IMG/VR virus record: IMGVR_UViG_3300046007_007096
Span: 1-30,259 of that record
DNA length: 30,259 bases
Origin: a virus
Direction: 5' to 3' (one strand)
Below the pieces are notes generated by a model. That model was not told the DNA's origin. It did not search any database and saw nothing but the letters and a program-made list of their open reading frames with translations. Positions 14,464 to 22,018 of this stretch are shown piece by piece. A program made the translations under genes and the position numbers. Numbering within the stretch: the first letter of the stretch is position 1; every line of letters begins with the position of its first letter.

Positions 14464-14733
14464 ATGGAAATCAAAGCACCATTAAAAAAAGCCTTCATCG
14501 AAAATTACGGCGAAGGCAAACAGAAACTGATAGCAGTTTTTGACACAAACGAACAATTCAAAGAAATCCTTGCCATAACATTTTACGGCGATAAGGTTGA
14601 AACATTTGAAAAGTTAAACGCAATTCCCGGCGATGTCTTGGAAGTAAAATGCAACGTTAAAAGCCGAGAAGCAAATGGACGTTATTACACCGAGGCCGTA
14701 GCTTGGTTTGTTAAAAAAGTAATTAATATCTAA
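14464..14733 (+). CDS. DUF3127-like OB-fold protein, probable ssDNA-binding
   Basis: An 89-residue protein similar in pattern to DUF3127, a single-strand-binding-like OB-fold family common in Bacteroidota and their phages. The matching parts are LAITFYGDKVE, the GDVLEVKCNVKSRE strand pair and NGRYYTEAVAWFV at the C-terminus. In DUF3127 proteins the last part is usually GREWNGKYF..LNAWRI, and the spacing is the same here. It lies just ahead of RecT and an exonuclease, where an SSB-like partner would coat or hand over single-stranded DNA. The fold is well supported; binding is inferred. Confidence 0.72.
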   Translation: MEIKAPLKKAFIENYGEGKQKLIAVFDTNEQFKEILAITFYGDKVETFEKLNAIPGDVLEVKCNVKSREANGRYYTEAVAWFVKKVINI

Positions 14734-14739
14734 AGACAA

Positions 14740-15645
14740 ATGTCAGAACTACAACTATCCACCAAAACACTTTTTGCCCGACAAGACGTTCGGGCTAAGT
14801 TTGAAGAGATGCTTGGCAGTAGAGCACCGCAATTCATAACTTCGGTGCTACAAATTGCTAACTCAAACGCTATGCTGCAAAATGCCGATCCAATGAGTAT
14901 TTATAACGCAGCAGCAACAGCCGCAACCTTAAACTTGCCAATTAATCAAAACCTAGGGTTTGCCTATATTTTACCTTATAACCAAAAGCAATCCGATGGA
15001 AGTTACAAATCGGTTGCACAATTCCAGCTTGGGTATAAAGGCTTTATTCAGTTAGCGCAACGAAGCGGTCAATTCCAAACTATTGCAGCAAGTCCGATTT
15101 TCGAAGGACAATTGGTTGAACAAAATCCTTTGACCGGTTTTGTTTTTGATTTCTCTAAAAAAGAAAGCGACAAGGTGATTGGATATGCGGCCTACTTCCG
15201 ATTGATTAACGGATTTGAAAAAACCTATTACATGAAAATCGAAGAGGTTGATAAACACGCCAAGAAGTACAGCCAAACTTTCAAAAAGGGTTATGGTTTA
15301 TGGAAGGACGAGTTTGATTCAATGGCGCAAAAGACTGTTATCAAATTACTTCTTTCCAAATTTGCACCATTATCAGTTGAAATGGAAAAAGCGGTAATAA
15401 TGGATCAATCGGTCATTAAGAATACCGAAACGATGGAGGTAGAGTATGTCGACAATAAGCCCGGTCAATTAGAAAGTCCAAAACTTTCCGATGAAGAAAT
15501 TAAAGAACAAAGGGTTTTAGAACTAATCAACACCTCCACATCAATAAAGGATCTTCAATCAGTTGTAAAAGGTCAAAAGTTAACAGAAAAAGCAAACGAT
15601 TTGTTTAAACAAAAAATGCAAGAACTAGATGGAAAAGCAAATTGA
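14740..15645 (+). CDS. recT: RecT-family single-strand annealing protein
   Basis: A 301-residue RecT/Redbeta-group recombinase, which anneals complementary single strands during phage recombination. Diagnostic segments are NAAATAATLNLPINQNLG, VAQFQLGYKGFIQLAQRSG, and the later KKYSQTFKKGYGLWKDEF with MAQKTVIKLLLSKFAPLS. These match the RecT core in order and spacing. The C-terminus is a charged helical tail (about residues 245-301). It is followed, with a 17-base overlap, by its presumed exonuclease partner. Confidence 0.93.
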   Translation: MSELQLSTKTLFARQDVRAKFEEMLGSRAPQFITSVLQIANSNAMLQNADPMSIYNAAATAATLNLPINQNLGFAYILPYNQKQSDGSYKSVAQFQLGYKGFIQLAQRSGQFQTIAASPIFEGQLVEQNPLTGFVFDFSKKESDKVIGYAAYFRLINGFEKTYYMKIEEVDKHAKKYSQTFKKGYGLWKDEFDSMAQKTVIKLLLSKFAPLSVEMEKAVIMDQSVIKNTETMEVEYVDNKPGQLESPKLSDEEIKEQRVLELINTSTSIKDLQSVVKGQKLTEKANDLFKQKMQELDGKAN

Positions 15646-16420
15646 TTTCGAAAAGGTTCTATTTAGGTGCTCCAGCTTGGGGCACCTAATGACCGAACCA
15701 AAGAAAAAAGGCGAAGTATTAAGCGAGACCGCCAAAACCCACATAAGGGATATTTATATCAGTTTGGTATTTGGAAGAAACACAGACATTTCAAACAAGT
15801 ACCTAATCAAAGGCGTAAACGTAGAGGACGATTCAATCACGCTTTACTCAACTTGTAAAAGGGTTTATTTTGAAAAAAATGAGGACCATTATTCCAATGG
15901 ATTTATCAAAGGAACTCCCGACATTAAAGCCTACGAAGGTATGACTGCGGATATAAAAAGCCGGTGGGATATTTACACTTTTATGAGGACCATTGGCGAA
16001 CCGATGGATAAAATGAACTTTTGGCAAATAAACGGTTACATGTGGCTTCAAAATTGCGAAAAAGGTTCAATCGTTAATACTTTGGTAAATAATCCATTTG
16101 TTCAAATCCAAAACGAACTAAGAAAGGAAAGCTATCAATGGACCGGTGGCACACCTACATGGAGGGAAATCGAAATTATCAAAAATTCTGTTTATGATTT
16201 CAAGACCTTCAATGACTATGTGAACATGGCTTGTCCACCTCAGACCGATGAGGATAAAGAAATGTTCGATTCGTTTGTAGAAATTGAACCAGCTAAACGA
16301 ATTAATGAGGTTACAATCGAAAGTTCATTGGAAAACATCGAAGCGATTAAAACGAAAATAATCGCAGCAAGGCAATACATGTCGGATTTTCATAACCTTG
16401 TTAACCTTAAAAAATTCTAA
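15629..16420 (+). CDS. PD-(D/E)XK exonuclease (RecE/YqaJ-like), RecT partner
   Basis: A 263-residue nuclease. The motifs are a helical acidic site near YLIKGVNVEDDSI (Glu66), GTPDI (Asp98) and DIKS (Asp108 and Lys110), the PD-(D/E)XK arrangement used by phage recombination exonucleases. A helix follows with WQINGYMWL, typical of the YqaJ/RecE group, where a Gln-x-x-x-Tyr pair contacts DNA. Its start overlaps recT by 17 bases, as with many exonuclease/annealase pairs. It is expected to chew one strand of double-stranded ends so that RecT can load. Confidence 0.85.
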   Translation: MEKQIDFEKVLFRCSSLGHLMTEPKKKGEVLSETAKTHIRDIYISLVFGRNTDISNKYLIKGVNVEDDSITLYSTCKRVYFEKNEDHYSNGFIKGTPDIKAYEGMTADIKSRWDIYTFMRTIGEPMDKMNFWQINGYMWLQNCEKGSIVNTLVNNPFVQIQNELRKESYQWTGGTPTWREIEIIKNSVYDFKTFNDYVNMACPPQTDEDKEMFDSFVEIEPAKRINEVTIESSLENIEAIKTKIIAARQYMSDFHNLVNLKKF

Positions 16421-16422
16421 CC

Positions 16423-16773
16423 ATGCAAAACTATCAAACCATATTGGAATATTCTATTGACCAAATCAATTCCTACCAAAAGCAAATCGAGATCCATTCG
16501 GCTAAAGCTAGGGAAGCGTTTAAGAAAATCGCAACCTACCAGGCAAATAAGTATGCGAACGAGAAGGGATTGCTTTACGGAAAAATGCACGAAGTTAAAT
16601 CAATGCCTTATAAGAAGCTGCGGTTTGTCAGAATGGAGGTGGAACAATTTTCGGCCAATTGCTTTGACTTGGATAAGGCGATTGTTTATGCCGTTTTTGA
16701 TGAACTTACCGAGGCTGGAAGGAAGCGGCCGAATGGTGAGGTGAGGTTGAATGTTGGCGTTTATACTTTGTAA
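16423..16773 (+). CDS. Small recombination-region protein, unknown
   Basis: A 116-residue protein two bases after the exonuclease gene. The N-terminal half is a long helix (DQINSYQKQIEIHSAKAREA). The C-terminal half is basic with KKLRFVRMEVEQF and ends in strands (RLNVGVYTL). It may be a small accessory factor for the recombination module. No family is recognised. Confidence 0.6.
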   Translation: MQNYQTILEYSIDQINSYQKQIEIHSAKAREAFKKIATYQANKYANEKGLLYGKMHEVKSMPYKKLRFVRMEVEQFSANCFDLDKAIVYAVFDELTEAGRKRPNGEVRLNVGVYTL

Positions 16774-16798
16774 AAGAAACACTTAATTTAATTTAGAA

Positions 16799-17023
16799 AT
16801 GAAAATAACCTTAGAGTTCGATACAATCGAAGAAGCACAATTAGCAATTAATGGCAGTAAGTATGCTGCGGCTATATTTGAGTATGACCAATATCTCAGA
16901 GGTAAGTTAAAGTATGAAACTCTGCCTGAAGATATGTATATTGCTTATGATGACAGCCGAGAGAAGCTGCGAAGCCACCTAAGTGAACATAATTTATTTA
17001 TTGATGATTGTATTAGTTTCTAA
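16799..17023 (+). CDS. Small conserved phage-type protein
   Basis: A 74-residue acidic protein. Its pattern, MKITLEFDTIEEAQLAINGS then FEYDQYLRGKLKYE and REKLRSHLSEHNL, resembles a small family found beside replication or recombination genes in many phages, in which a strand, a helix carrying a Trp or Gly-Ser, and a DQYLR helix are conserved. Its role is not established to my knowledge. It is the last gene before the 379-base noncoding region that carries the repeat array. Confidence 0.68.
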   Translation: MKITLEFDTIEEAQLAINGSKYAAAIFEYDQYLRGKLKYETLPEDMYIAYDDSREKLRSHLSEHNLFIDDCISF

Positions 17024-17034
17024 AAAAACGGCTT

Positions 17035-17262
17035 AATGGCACATTCAAATTTCCTAAAAAGCCATATTTTAGTAGGTTTTTTCAAAATGGCACATTAAAA
17101 CAGACTTTACCCTATATTTATAAAATGAAGTTTTTATTTTTTTTATTTTTCAATTTTCAGTCGTTTAATGTGCCACATGTGCCATATCCTAGTGTTTTCA
17201 ATGGTTTCAGCTATGTTCAATGTGCCATGGAAGTGCCATGAATGTGCCATGAATGTGCCATA
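17035..17262. repeat. Iteron array, 11-bp units with core ATGTGCCA
   Basis: Four 11-bp units stand in perfect tandem at 17219-17262. Units 1, 3 and 4 are AATGTGCCAT(G/A) and unit 2 is GAAGTGCCATG. Two more direct copies of the core are at 17168-17175 and 17177-17184. Two inverted copies, AATGGCACATT, are at 17035-17045 and 17086-17096 (first base of the second is part of an A-run). The 11-bp period is one helical turn, as in iterons bound by replication initiators. The AT-rich DNA between (17097-17160) would be the unwinding element. Confidence 0.75.
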
Positions 17263-17305
17263 TTTATTTATTTTTACTTTTTTACAATTAGTATTTAATT
17301 AAAAT

Positions 17306-17315
17306 TATCTTTGCA
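17306..17315 (+). promoter_or_regulatory. Promoter box TATCTTTGCA before the structured RNA
   Basis: A perfect TAnnTTTG match. The 11-mer TTATCTTTGCA (17305-17315) recurs exactly at the promoter of the HNH gene (20969-20979). Transcription should start a few bases downstream, right at the 5' arm of the long stem. No -33 TTTG is visible; the upstream DNA is AT-rich in both copies. Confidence 0.7.
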
Positions 17316-17375
17316 GAGGTGGAAACGGAGGCATCCGTTGGTAACTAAGTTGTCGGACTTATCCACCTCTTTTTA
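17315..17375 (+). ncRNA. Three-way-junction RNA (leader or small RNA) ahead of the primase gene
   Basis: The outer stem is AGAGGTGGA (17315-17323) with TCCACCTCT (17362-17370), nine perfect pairs. Inside are AACGGA/TCCGTT (17324-17329 with 17334-17339, GGCA loop) and TAAGT/ACTTA (17346-17350 with 17357-17361, six-base loop). Both inner helices abut the outer one, leaving only GGTAAC unpaired. A T-run follows immediately (TTTTT, 17370-17374), so the outer stem is placed like a terminator stem. It may be a short independent RNA or an attenuator for the primase. No hammerhead core is present. Confidence 0.68.
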
Positions 17376-17402
17376 TAACAACCGACACAAAACCGAAAAA
17401 CA

Positions 17403-19727
17403 ATGATAGCAACTATCTTTAAGGATTTAAGCAAAACGAACACCCCATTTTACAGGGATATTGATTTTATATTAGACAGGATCAAGAATGGTTCTTCAAA
17501 GGATTTAATTAATAGAATCCAAAAGGAAAATGATAAACAAAAAAGAAACGAATTAAAGTCATTGCTTCCAGCGATATGCTTTAGTGGACAATTTGCAAGA
17601 AGATCCGATGCTTCTATAGTTCAACATAGTGGATTAATTTGTTTGGATTTTGATAATTACGATACGAATGAAGAATTACTAGAGGATTTAAAAAAGATAA
17701 ACGGATGTGAATATACATTTGCATCATTTATATCACCAAGCGGAAACGGATTTAAGTTATTAATTAAGATACCTACCGAGACACCTAATCACAAGCTATA
17801 CTTCGATGCGTTAGCTGATTACTTTAGTAACTCTCATTTCGATACAACCTCAAAGAATATTAGCAGAATATGTTTTGAAAGCTATGATCCGAATATTTTT
17901 ATAAATAAAGGATCTAAATTATGGGATTCAAAAAAGGAATTTCAATCATACAGCTATATCGACAAGGCACCAACCGTCAAGCTAACTAATGAGAATGAGA
18001 TAATATCAAGGCTTTATAAATGGTTTACTAAAAACCATTCGTTTGCACCAGGCCAACGTAATAGCAGTTTATTTATTTTGGCATCTGCGTTTTCCGATTA
18101 CGGAATTAGTAAAATAGAGGCATCAAGGTTCTGCAATCAGTTTTCAAGTAGTGATTTTACAATTAACGAAATTGAACGAACCATCAATTCGGCATATTCA
18201 AAGTGCTTGGCTAACTTCGGGATGAAATATTTCGAAGACAATGAAAGTTTAGATTTTGTAAGGAAAGAAATTAAGGCAGGCAAAACACTAGAGGACTTAA
18301 AGAAAACATTGCCACAACTTGAAAAGTGGAGTTTTGATGAGATTAAAGAAACCGCAACTATCAACGATTTTTGGAAGCTATCAAAAAAAGGATTTGTAAT
18401 TATTGAATCCTACGCTTACAAACGATGGCTAGAATCGAATGGATTTTACAAGTATTACCCGGAAGGTGCTGAAGGTTTTATTTTCATCAGAGTTGAAAAT
18501 AACTTGATTGATAACACCTCTGAAGAAAAAATAAAGGATTTCGTTTTAAATGAACTGCTAAAAATATCCGAGTTTAAGGTTTACGAATATTTGGCCTCAA
18601 ATAGCAAATACTTTAAAGAGGATTACTTGAACTTGTTGGACAATATTGATGTCAGGTTTAAAGAAGATACGATTGACACCGGATATATTTACTTTCGGAA
18701 TTGTGCCGTAAAAGTAAATACCAAAGAAATTGAACTAATTGATTATATTGATTTGGATGGGTTTGTTTGGAAAAAACATATTATTGACTACGAATTCAGA
18801 AAATCAACAACTACCAAGTGCGATTTTCAAAAATTTATTTCTTTAGTGAGTTCGAATGACACAAATCGCATTAGGTCAATCACCTCTACTATTGGGTACC
18901 TAATGCACAGCTTTAAAACCAGCGCAAACAATAAAGCTATTATTTTGAATGACGAAACAATAAGCGAAAACCCAAATGGAGGAAGTGGGAAGGGTATATT
19001 TTGGAACGCGTTAAGTAAAGTGAAGAGGGTTTCCGATATTAATGGTAAAGGGTTCAGTTTTGAGAAAACATTTCCATATCAAACAGTTTCAGCTGATACA
19101 CAAGTTTTAGTTTTTGATGACGTAAACAAGAATTTCAAATTTGAAAATTTGTTTTCTGTAATTACCGAGGGCATCACACTTGAAAAAAAGAATAAGGATG
19201 CCATTAAGGTGCCGGTAAGTAAATCCCCTAAAATAATTATCACAACAAACTACACCATTGGTGGTATTGGTGGGAGTTTTGAAAGAAGAAAATGGGAATT
19301 GGAGTTCAGCAGTTACTTTAGCGAAAGATACACACCATTAAATGAATTTGGAAGGATGCTGTTTGACGAGTGGGATGATTCAGAATGGATACTATTCTAC
19401 AATTACATGATTAATTGTTTGCAATTTTATTTAAAAAATGGGTTAGTTAAAAATGATTTCCAAAATTTAGAAACTAGAAAATTTATTAAAGAAACCGCAT
19501 TTGAATTTTACGAGTGGATCAGCGACAATAAAAACATCCACTTTGATGTTAAACTTTACAAGTCAACTATCTTTAATGAATTTATAGAAGAATATCCTGA
19601 TTTCAAAAAATGGCTTAGTAATAAAAAGTTTTGGCAATGGATGGGGGTTTATATCAAGTCAACTAAGTTTGATATGGAAGAAGGAAAAGACATGATTGGA
19701 AGATATATTATAATCAAAAAGAAATAA
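17403..19727 (+). CDS. Primase-helicase (VirE-N/BT4734-like primase plus SF3 helicase)
   Basis: A 774-residue two-part replication protein. The N-terminus (about 1-190) is of the VirE-N/BT4734 type found in Bacteroidota elements: LICLDFDNY gives the acidic pair Asp82 and Asp84, and SPSGNGFKLLIKI (111-123) follows, as in archaeo-eukaryotic primase folds. A helical region with NSSLFILASAF and FTINEIERTINSAY looks like a primase C-terminal domain (around 215-265). The helicase part has Walker A NPNGGSGKG (about 523-531) and Walker B VLVFDDV (about 568-574), then SPKIIITTNY as the sensor/motif C of SF3 helicases. It lies just after the candidate origin and probably both opens and primes it. Confidence 0.85.
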   Translation: MIATIFKDLSKTNTPFYRDIDFILDRIKNGSSKDLINRIQKENDKQKRNELKSLLPAICFSGQFARRSDASIVQHSGLICLDFDNYDTNEELLEDLKKINGCEYTFASFISPSGNGFKLLIKIPTETPNHKLYFDALADYFSNSHFDTTSKNISRICFESYDPNIFINKGSKLWDSKKEFQSYSYIDKAPTVKLTNENEIISRLYKWFTKNHSFAPGQRNSSLFILASAFSDYGISKIEASRFCNQFSSSDFTINEIERTINSAYSKCLANFGMKYFEDNESLDFVRKEIKAGKTLEDLKKTLPQLEKWSFDEIKETATINDFWKLSKKGFVIIESYAYKRWLESNGFYKYYPEGAEGFIFIRVENNLIDNTSEEKIKDFVLNELLKISEFKVYEYLASNSKYFKEDYLNLLDNIDVRFKEDTIDTGYIYFRNCAVKVNTKEIELIDYIDLDGFVWKKHIIDYEFRKSTTTKCDFQKFISLVSSNDTNRIRSITSTIGYLMHSFKTSANNKAIILNDETISENPNGGSGKGIFWNALSKVKRVSDINGKGFSFEKTFPYQTVSADTQVLVFDDVNKNFKFENLFSVITEGITLEKKNKDAIKVPVSKSPKIIITTNYTIGGIGGSFERRKWELEFSSYFSERYTPLNEFGRMLFDEWDDSEWILFYNYMINCLQFYLKNGLVKNDFQNLETRKFIKETAFEFYEWISDNKNIHFDVKLYKSTIFNEFIEEYPDFKKWLSNKKFWQWMGVYIKSTKFDMEEGKDMIGRYIIIKKK

Positions 19728-20950
19728 TGAGACTTAGAGAATATCAAACCGAAATAGCTATCAAAGCAGCCGACAAACTTAGCCATTTGCATCTTGTTTA
19801 CCTGGCAATGGAAGTCCGGACAGGGAAAACTATAACAGCATTAGAAACGGCTAAACTTTATGGCGCAAAAAATGTATTGTTTATAACTAAAAAAAAAGCT
19901 ATACCATCAATAGAAAATGACTATAAGAACTTTGGCTATACTTTCAACCTTACGGTAATTAATAATGAATCCTTGCACTTAATTAGTGGTAAATTTGATT
20001 TGATAATAAGTGATGAGCACCACAGAAACGGAGCTTTTCCAAAGCCTAATAAAGTTACCAAATTAATAAGGTTAAAGTATAGTGGTTTACCTATGATTTT
20101 TTTATCAGGAACACCGCATCCTGAATCCTACTCACAAATTTACCATCAATTTTGGATTAGTAATTATTCGCCATTTAGCCAATACCAAAACTTCTATAAA
20201 TGGGCAAATAAATTTGTTACTGTTAAGCAAAAAAATTTAGGATATGGAATAATTAATGATTACTCTCTAGCAAACATTGAACTGATAAAACCAATAATTG
20301 ATAAGTATTTTATTCGATTTACGCAAAAAGAGGCGGGCTTTGAAACTTCTGTTTGCGAAAATGTATTGACTTGTAAAATGAAAGATAGCACCTACAACCT
20401 AATTAAAAGGCTATCAAAAGACAAAGTAGTGGAAGGTAAGTCAGAAGTTATCTTGGCCGATACTATGGTTAAGGAGATGACAAAACTGCATCAGCTTTAT
20501 AGTGGAACGGTCAAATTTGAAAGCGGCAATTCTATGATTATAGACAATTCAAAAGCGGTATTTATTAAGGATCACTTTAAAGACAAGATTGCTATTTTTT
20601 ACAAGTTCAAAGCTGAATACGACCTACTAAAGCAAACTTTTGGCGATATGCTTACAAATGACTTGTCAGAATTTAACAACTCTGATAAAAATATTGCACT
20701 TCAAATAGTTAGTGGCAGAGAAGGCATATCTTTGGCAAAGGCAAAATATTTAGTTTATTTCAACATAGATTTTAGTGCGGTAAGCTATCAACAATCAAAA
20801 GATAGGCTTACGACAATTGATAGAAAATCAAATGAAGTATTCTGGGTATTTTCAGAAGGTGGCATAGAGCAAAAAATACATAAATGCGTTATGAATAAAA
20901 AGCACTATACTGAAAGCGTGTTCCGTAAAGATTATAATGTAAAAAAATAG
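19727..20950 (+). CDS. SF2 (SNF2/DEAD-like) helicase
   Basis: A 407-residue SF2 helicase/translocase. Motif I is EVRTGKT (29-35) after a Q-motif-like REYQTEIA, motif II is DEHH (96-99), motif III is SGTP (127-130). The C-terminal domain shows YFNIDFSAVSYQQSKDR, in which motif VI would be QQSKDR rather than QxxGRxxR, as in phage SNF2-like helicases. It overlaps the primase stop by one base (TAATG). A likely role is branch migration, fork remodelling or displacement of proteins during replication. Confidence 0.88.
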   Translation: MRLREYQTEIAIKAADKLSHLHLVYLAMEVRTGKTITALETAKLYGAKNVLFITKKKAIPSIENDYKNFGYTFNLTVINNESLHLISGKFDLIISDEHHRNGAFPKPNKVTKLIRLKYSGLPMIFLSGTPHPESYSQIYHQFWISNYSPFSQYQNFYKWANKFVTVKQKNLGYGIINDYSLANIELIKPIIDKYFIRFTQKEAGFETSVCENVLTCKMKDSTYNLIKRLSKDKVVEGKSEVILADTMVKEMTKLHQLYSGTVKFESGNSMIIDNSKAVFIKDHFKDKIAIFYKFKAEYDLLKQTFGDMLTNDLSEFNNSDKNIALQIVSGREGISLAKAKYLVYFNIDFSAVSYQQSKDRLTTIDRKSNEVFWVFSEGGIEQKIHKCVMNKKHYTESVFRKDYNVKK

Positions 20951-20969
20951 GACATTTAAAATATTTAAT

Positions 20970-20979
20970 TATCTTTGCA
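20970..20979 (+). promoter_or_regulatory. Promoter box TATCTTTGCA before the HNH leader
   Basis: The same ten bases as at 17306, preceded by TATTTAATT as in that copy (there with six extra bases between). The start of transcription would fall at about 20981-20983, on the first base of the 10-bp stem. Confidence 0.68.
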
Positions 20980-20981
20980 AC

Positions 20982-21057
20982 GCTTGTCCACTAAAAAAAT
21001 TTTACAAATTCCATCCATTCACAATGCCATTAGTACATTCTGTACAAGTGGACAAGC
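20982..21057 (+). ncRNA. Structured leader RNA of the HNH endonuclease gene
   Basis: GCTTGTCCAC (20982-20991) pairs perfectly with GTGGACAAGC (21048-21057), ten pairs closing a 56-base loop. Inside, TAAAA/TTTTA (20992-20996 with 21000-21004) and GTACA/TGTAC (21033-21037 with 21041-21045) can pair. An in-frame ATG at 21024 lies in the loop and would extend the HNH protein by 20 residues. The structure may hide that start or delay expression. No T-run follows, so it is a leader rather than a terminated RNA. Confidence 0.6.
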
Positions 21058-21083
21058 CTTTGTGTTTGGGTGGTTTATTTAAA

Positions 21084-21605
21084 ATGGAAACATTCAAAGA
21101 TATTATTGGGTGGGAGGGTTTTTATCAAATAAGTAATTTAGGAAATGTTAAAAGTTTGCCAAGATTTTCAGATAACCATTCTGGCTTTAAAAAGAATTTA
21201 AAAGGAAAAATATTAAAGGCTCAAATATCTAAAACAGGGTATTATGTAGTTGACCTTAAGCATAACAGCAAAAGAAAAACTTTTAAACTTCATAGGTTAA
21301 TTGCTATTCATTTTATTGAAAATACATTTAATAAAGGATTTATAAATCATATTAATGGTATAAAAACAGATAACAGCATTGGCAATTTAGAATGGGTAAG
21401 TGTTGCAGAAAATAATAAACACGCTGTAATCATAGGGCTAAAAAATGATTATGGAGTTAATAATTCAAAATCTAAATTAAAAAAGGAAGATGTTTTATTT
21501 ATAAGAAATAGCAATTTAAAGTTAAGTGAATTGGCGGCTATTTTTAATATGAATCAATCTGGAATATCCAAAGTAAGATTGTATAAAACCTATAAAAATG
21601 ACTGA
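21084..21605 (+). CDS. Free-standing HNH homing-type endonuclease (NUMOD4-HNH)
   Basis: A 173-residue protein from the ATG at 21084. It starts with a NUMOD4 motif (FKDIIGWEGFYQISNLGNVK). The HNH core follows, with HRLIAIHF and NHINGIKTDNSIGNLEWVS, and it ends with a helix-turn-helix DNA-binding segment (LSELAAIFNMNQSGISKVR). This is the layout of phage homing endonucleases, which cut unoccupied genomes and spread by repair. The coding sequence is noticeably more AT-rich than the virion genes, which fits recent arrival. An upstream in-frame ATG at 21024 is less likely because it lies in the stem-loop leader. The gene overlaps the next by eight bases. Confidence 0.87.
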   Translation: METFKDIIGWEGFYQISNLGNVKSLPRFSDNHSGFKKNLKGKILKAQISKTGYYVVDLKHNSKRKTFKLHRLIAIHFIENTFNKGFINHINGIKTDNSIGNLEWVSVAENNKHAVIIGLKNDYGVNNSKSKLKKEDVLFIRNSNLKLSELAAIFNMNQSGISKVRLYKTYKND

Positions 21606-21840
21606 GCAACAATTTCAAACCAAACTTATTAAAGAGTATGAGGATAAAGGTTATTATGTTTTGAAACTGATTAAAACTAATAAGAACGGAATCCCTGACT
21701 TACTTTGCTTAAAACCTGGAGAGGTTTCTATTTTTGTAGAAGTTAAAGCAAAAGGCGGCAAGACTTCGCCATTGCAAGAATTTAGAATAAAAGAATTAAA
21801 TGAAATGGGGTTTATTGCATTTGTAAGTTATCCAAACTAA
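21598..21840 (+). CDS. VRR-NUC domain nuclease
   Basis: An 80-residue stand-alone VRR-NUC protein, a PD-(D/E)XK nuclease of the type that resolves or trims branched DNA. GIPDLL (the Asp), FVEVKAKGGKTSPLQ (the Glu-x-Lys) and the C-terminal GFIAFVSY strand match the family. Single-domain phage members are common and are thought to act as Holliday-junction-type nucleases. It overlaps the HNH gene by eight bases and the next gene by one. Confidence 0.88.
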   Translation: MTEQQFQTKLIKEYEDKGYYVLKLIKTNKNGIPDLLCLKPGEVSIFVEVKAKGGKTSPLQEFRIKELNEMGFIAFVSYPN

Positions 21841-21998
21841 TGATGATTCATTGTCCGAACTGCCTTCAATCAATCAGCCGATTTTCGGATGACGAATTGG
21901 TTAATTTTCGCAAGAATCACAAACGATGCAAACCGAACAAGGCCAAAGTTGTTGTGAAAGATTATTGGAAAAAGAAAAGCTGGGAAGTGGAGAATTAA
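21840..21998 (+). CDS. Small zinc-finger-like protein
   Basis: A 52-residue protein whose ATG overlaps the previous stop (TAATG). It begins MMIHCPNC and has a second pair HKRC near residue 30, so the ligands CPNC...HxxxC could hold zinc. The C-terminus is very basic (KAKVVVKDYWKKKSW), which suits nucleic acid contact. Too small for a clear family. Confidence 0.6.
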   Translation: MMIHCPNCLQSISRFSDDELVNFRKNHKRCKPNKAKVVVKDYWKKKSWEVEN

Positions 21999-22018
21999 AA
22001 AAAATAATTAAACACATT

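Larger units (their letters stand above)
17024..17402. other. 379-base noncoding region: candidate replication origin and structured leader
   Basis: The only long gene-free stretch. From left to right it holds an inverted pair of TGGCACAT units, an AT-rich block (17097-17160), six ATGTGCCA-type units, a second AT-rich block, a TATCTTTG promoter box and a three-way-junction RNA. A possible weak terminator, CC/GG plus AAAAA/TTTTT with a bulged G (17056-17081), lies at the start. The primase gene begins at 17403. Confidence 0.7.

Noticed and set aside
16457-16744. 95-codon basic frame on the + strand
   Set aside because: Overlaps the better-positioned gene at 16423-16773 in another frame, with Arg/Thr-rich shadow-like composition.
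17036-17098. 20-codon frame from ATGGCACAT to a TAA
   Set aside because: It begins and ends in copies of the repeat unit; it reflects the repeats rather than a gene.
17219-17262. CRISPR-like short tandem repeats
   Set aside because: The units are only 11 bp, contiguous without spacers, and beside a replication gene; iterons explain them better.
17315-17370. Hammerhead ribozyme
   Set aside because: A three-way junction and a GAAA are present, but the CUGANGA core is absent and the junction has the wrong unpaired bases.
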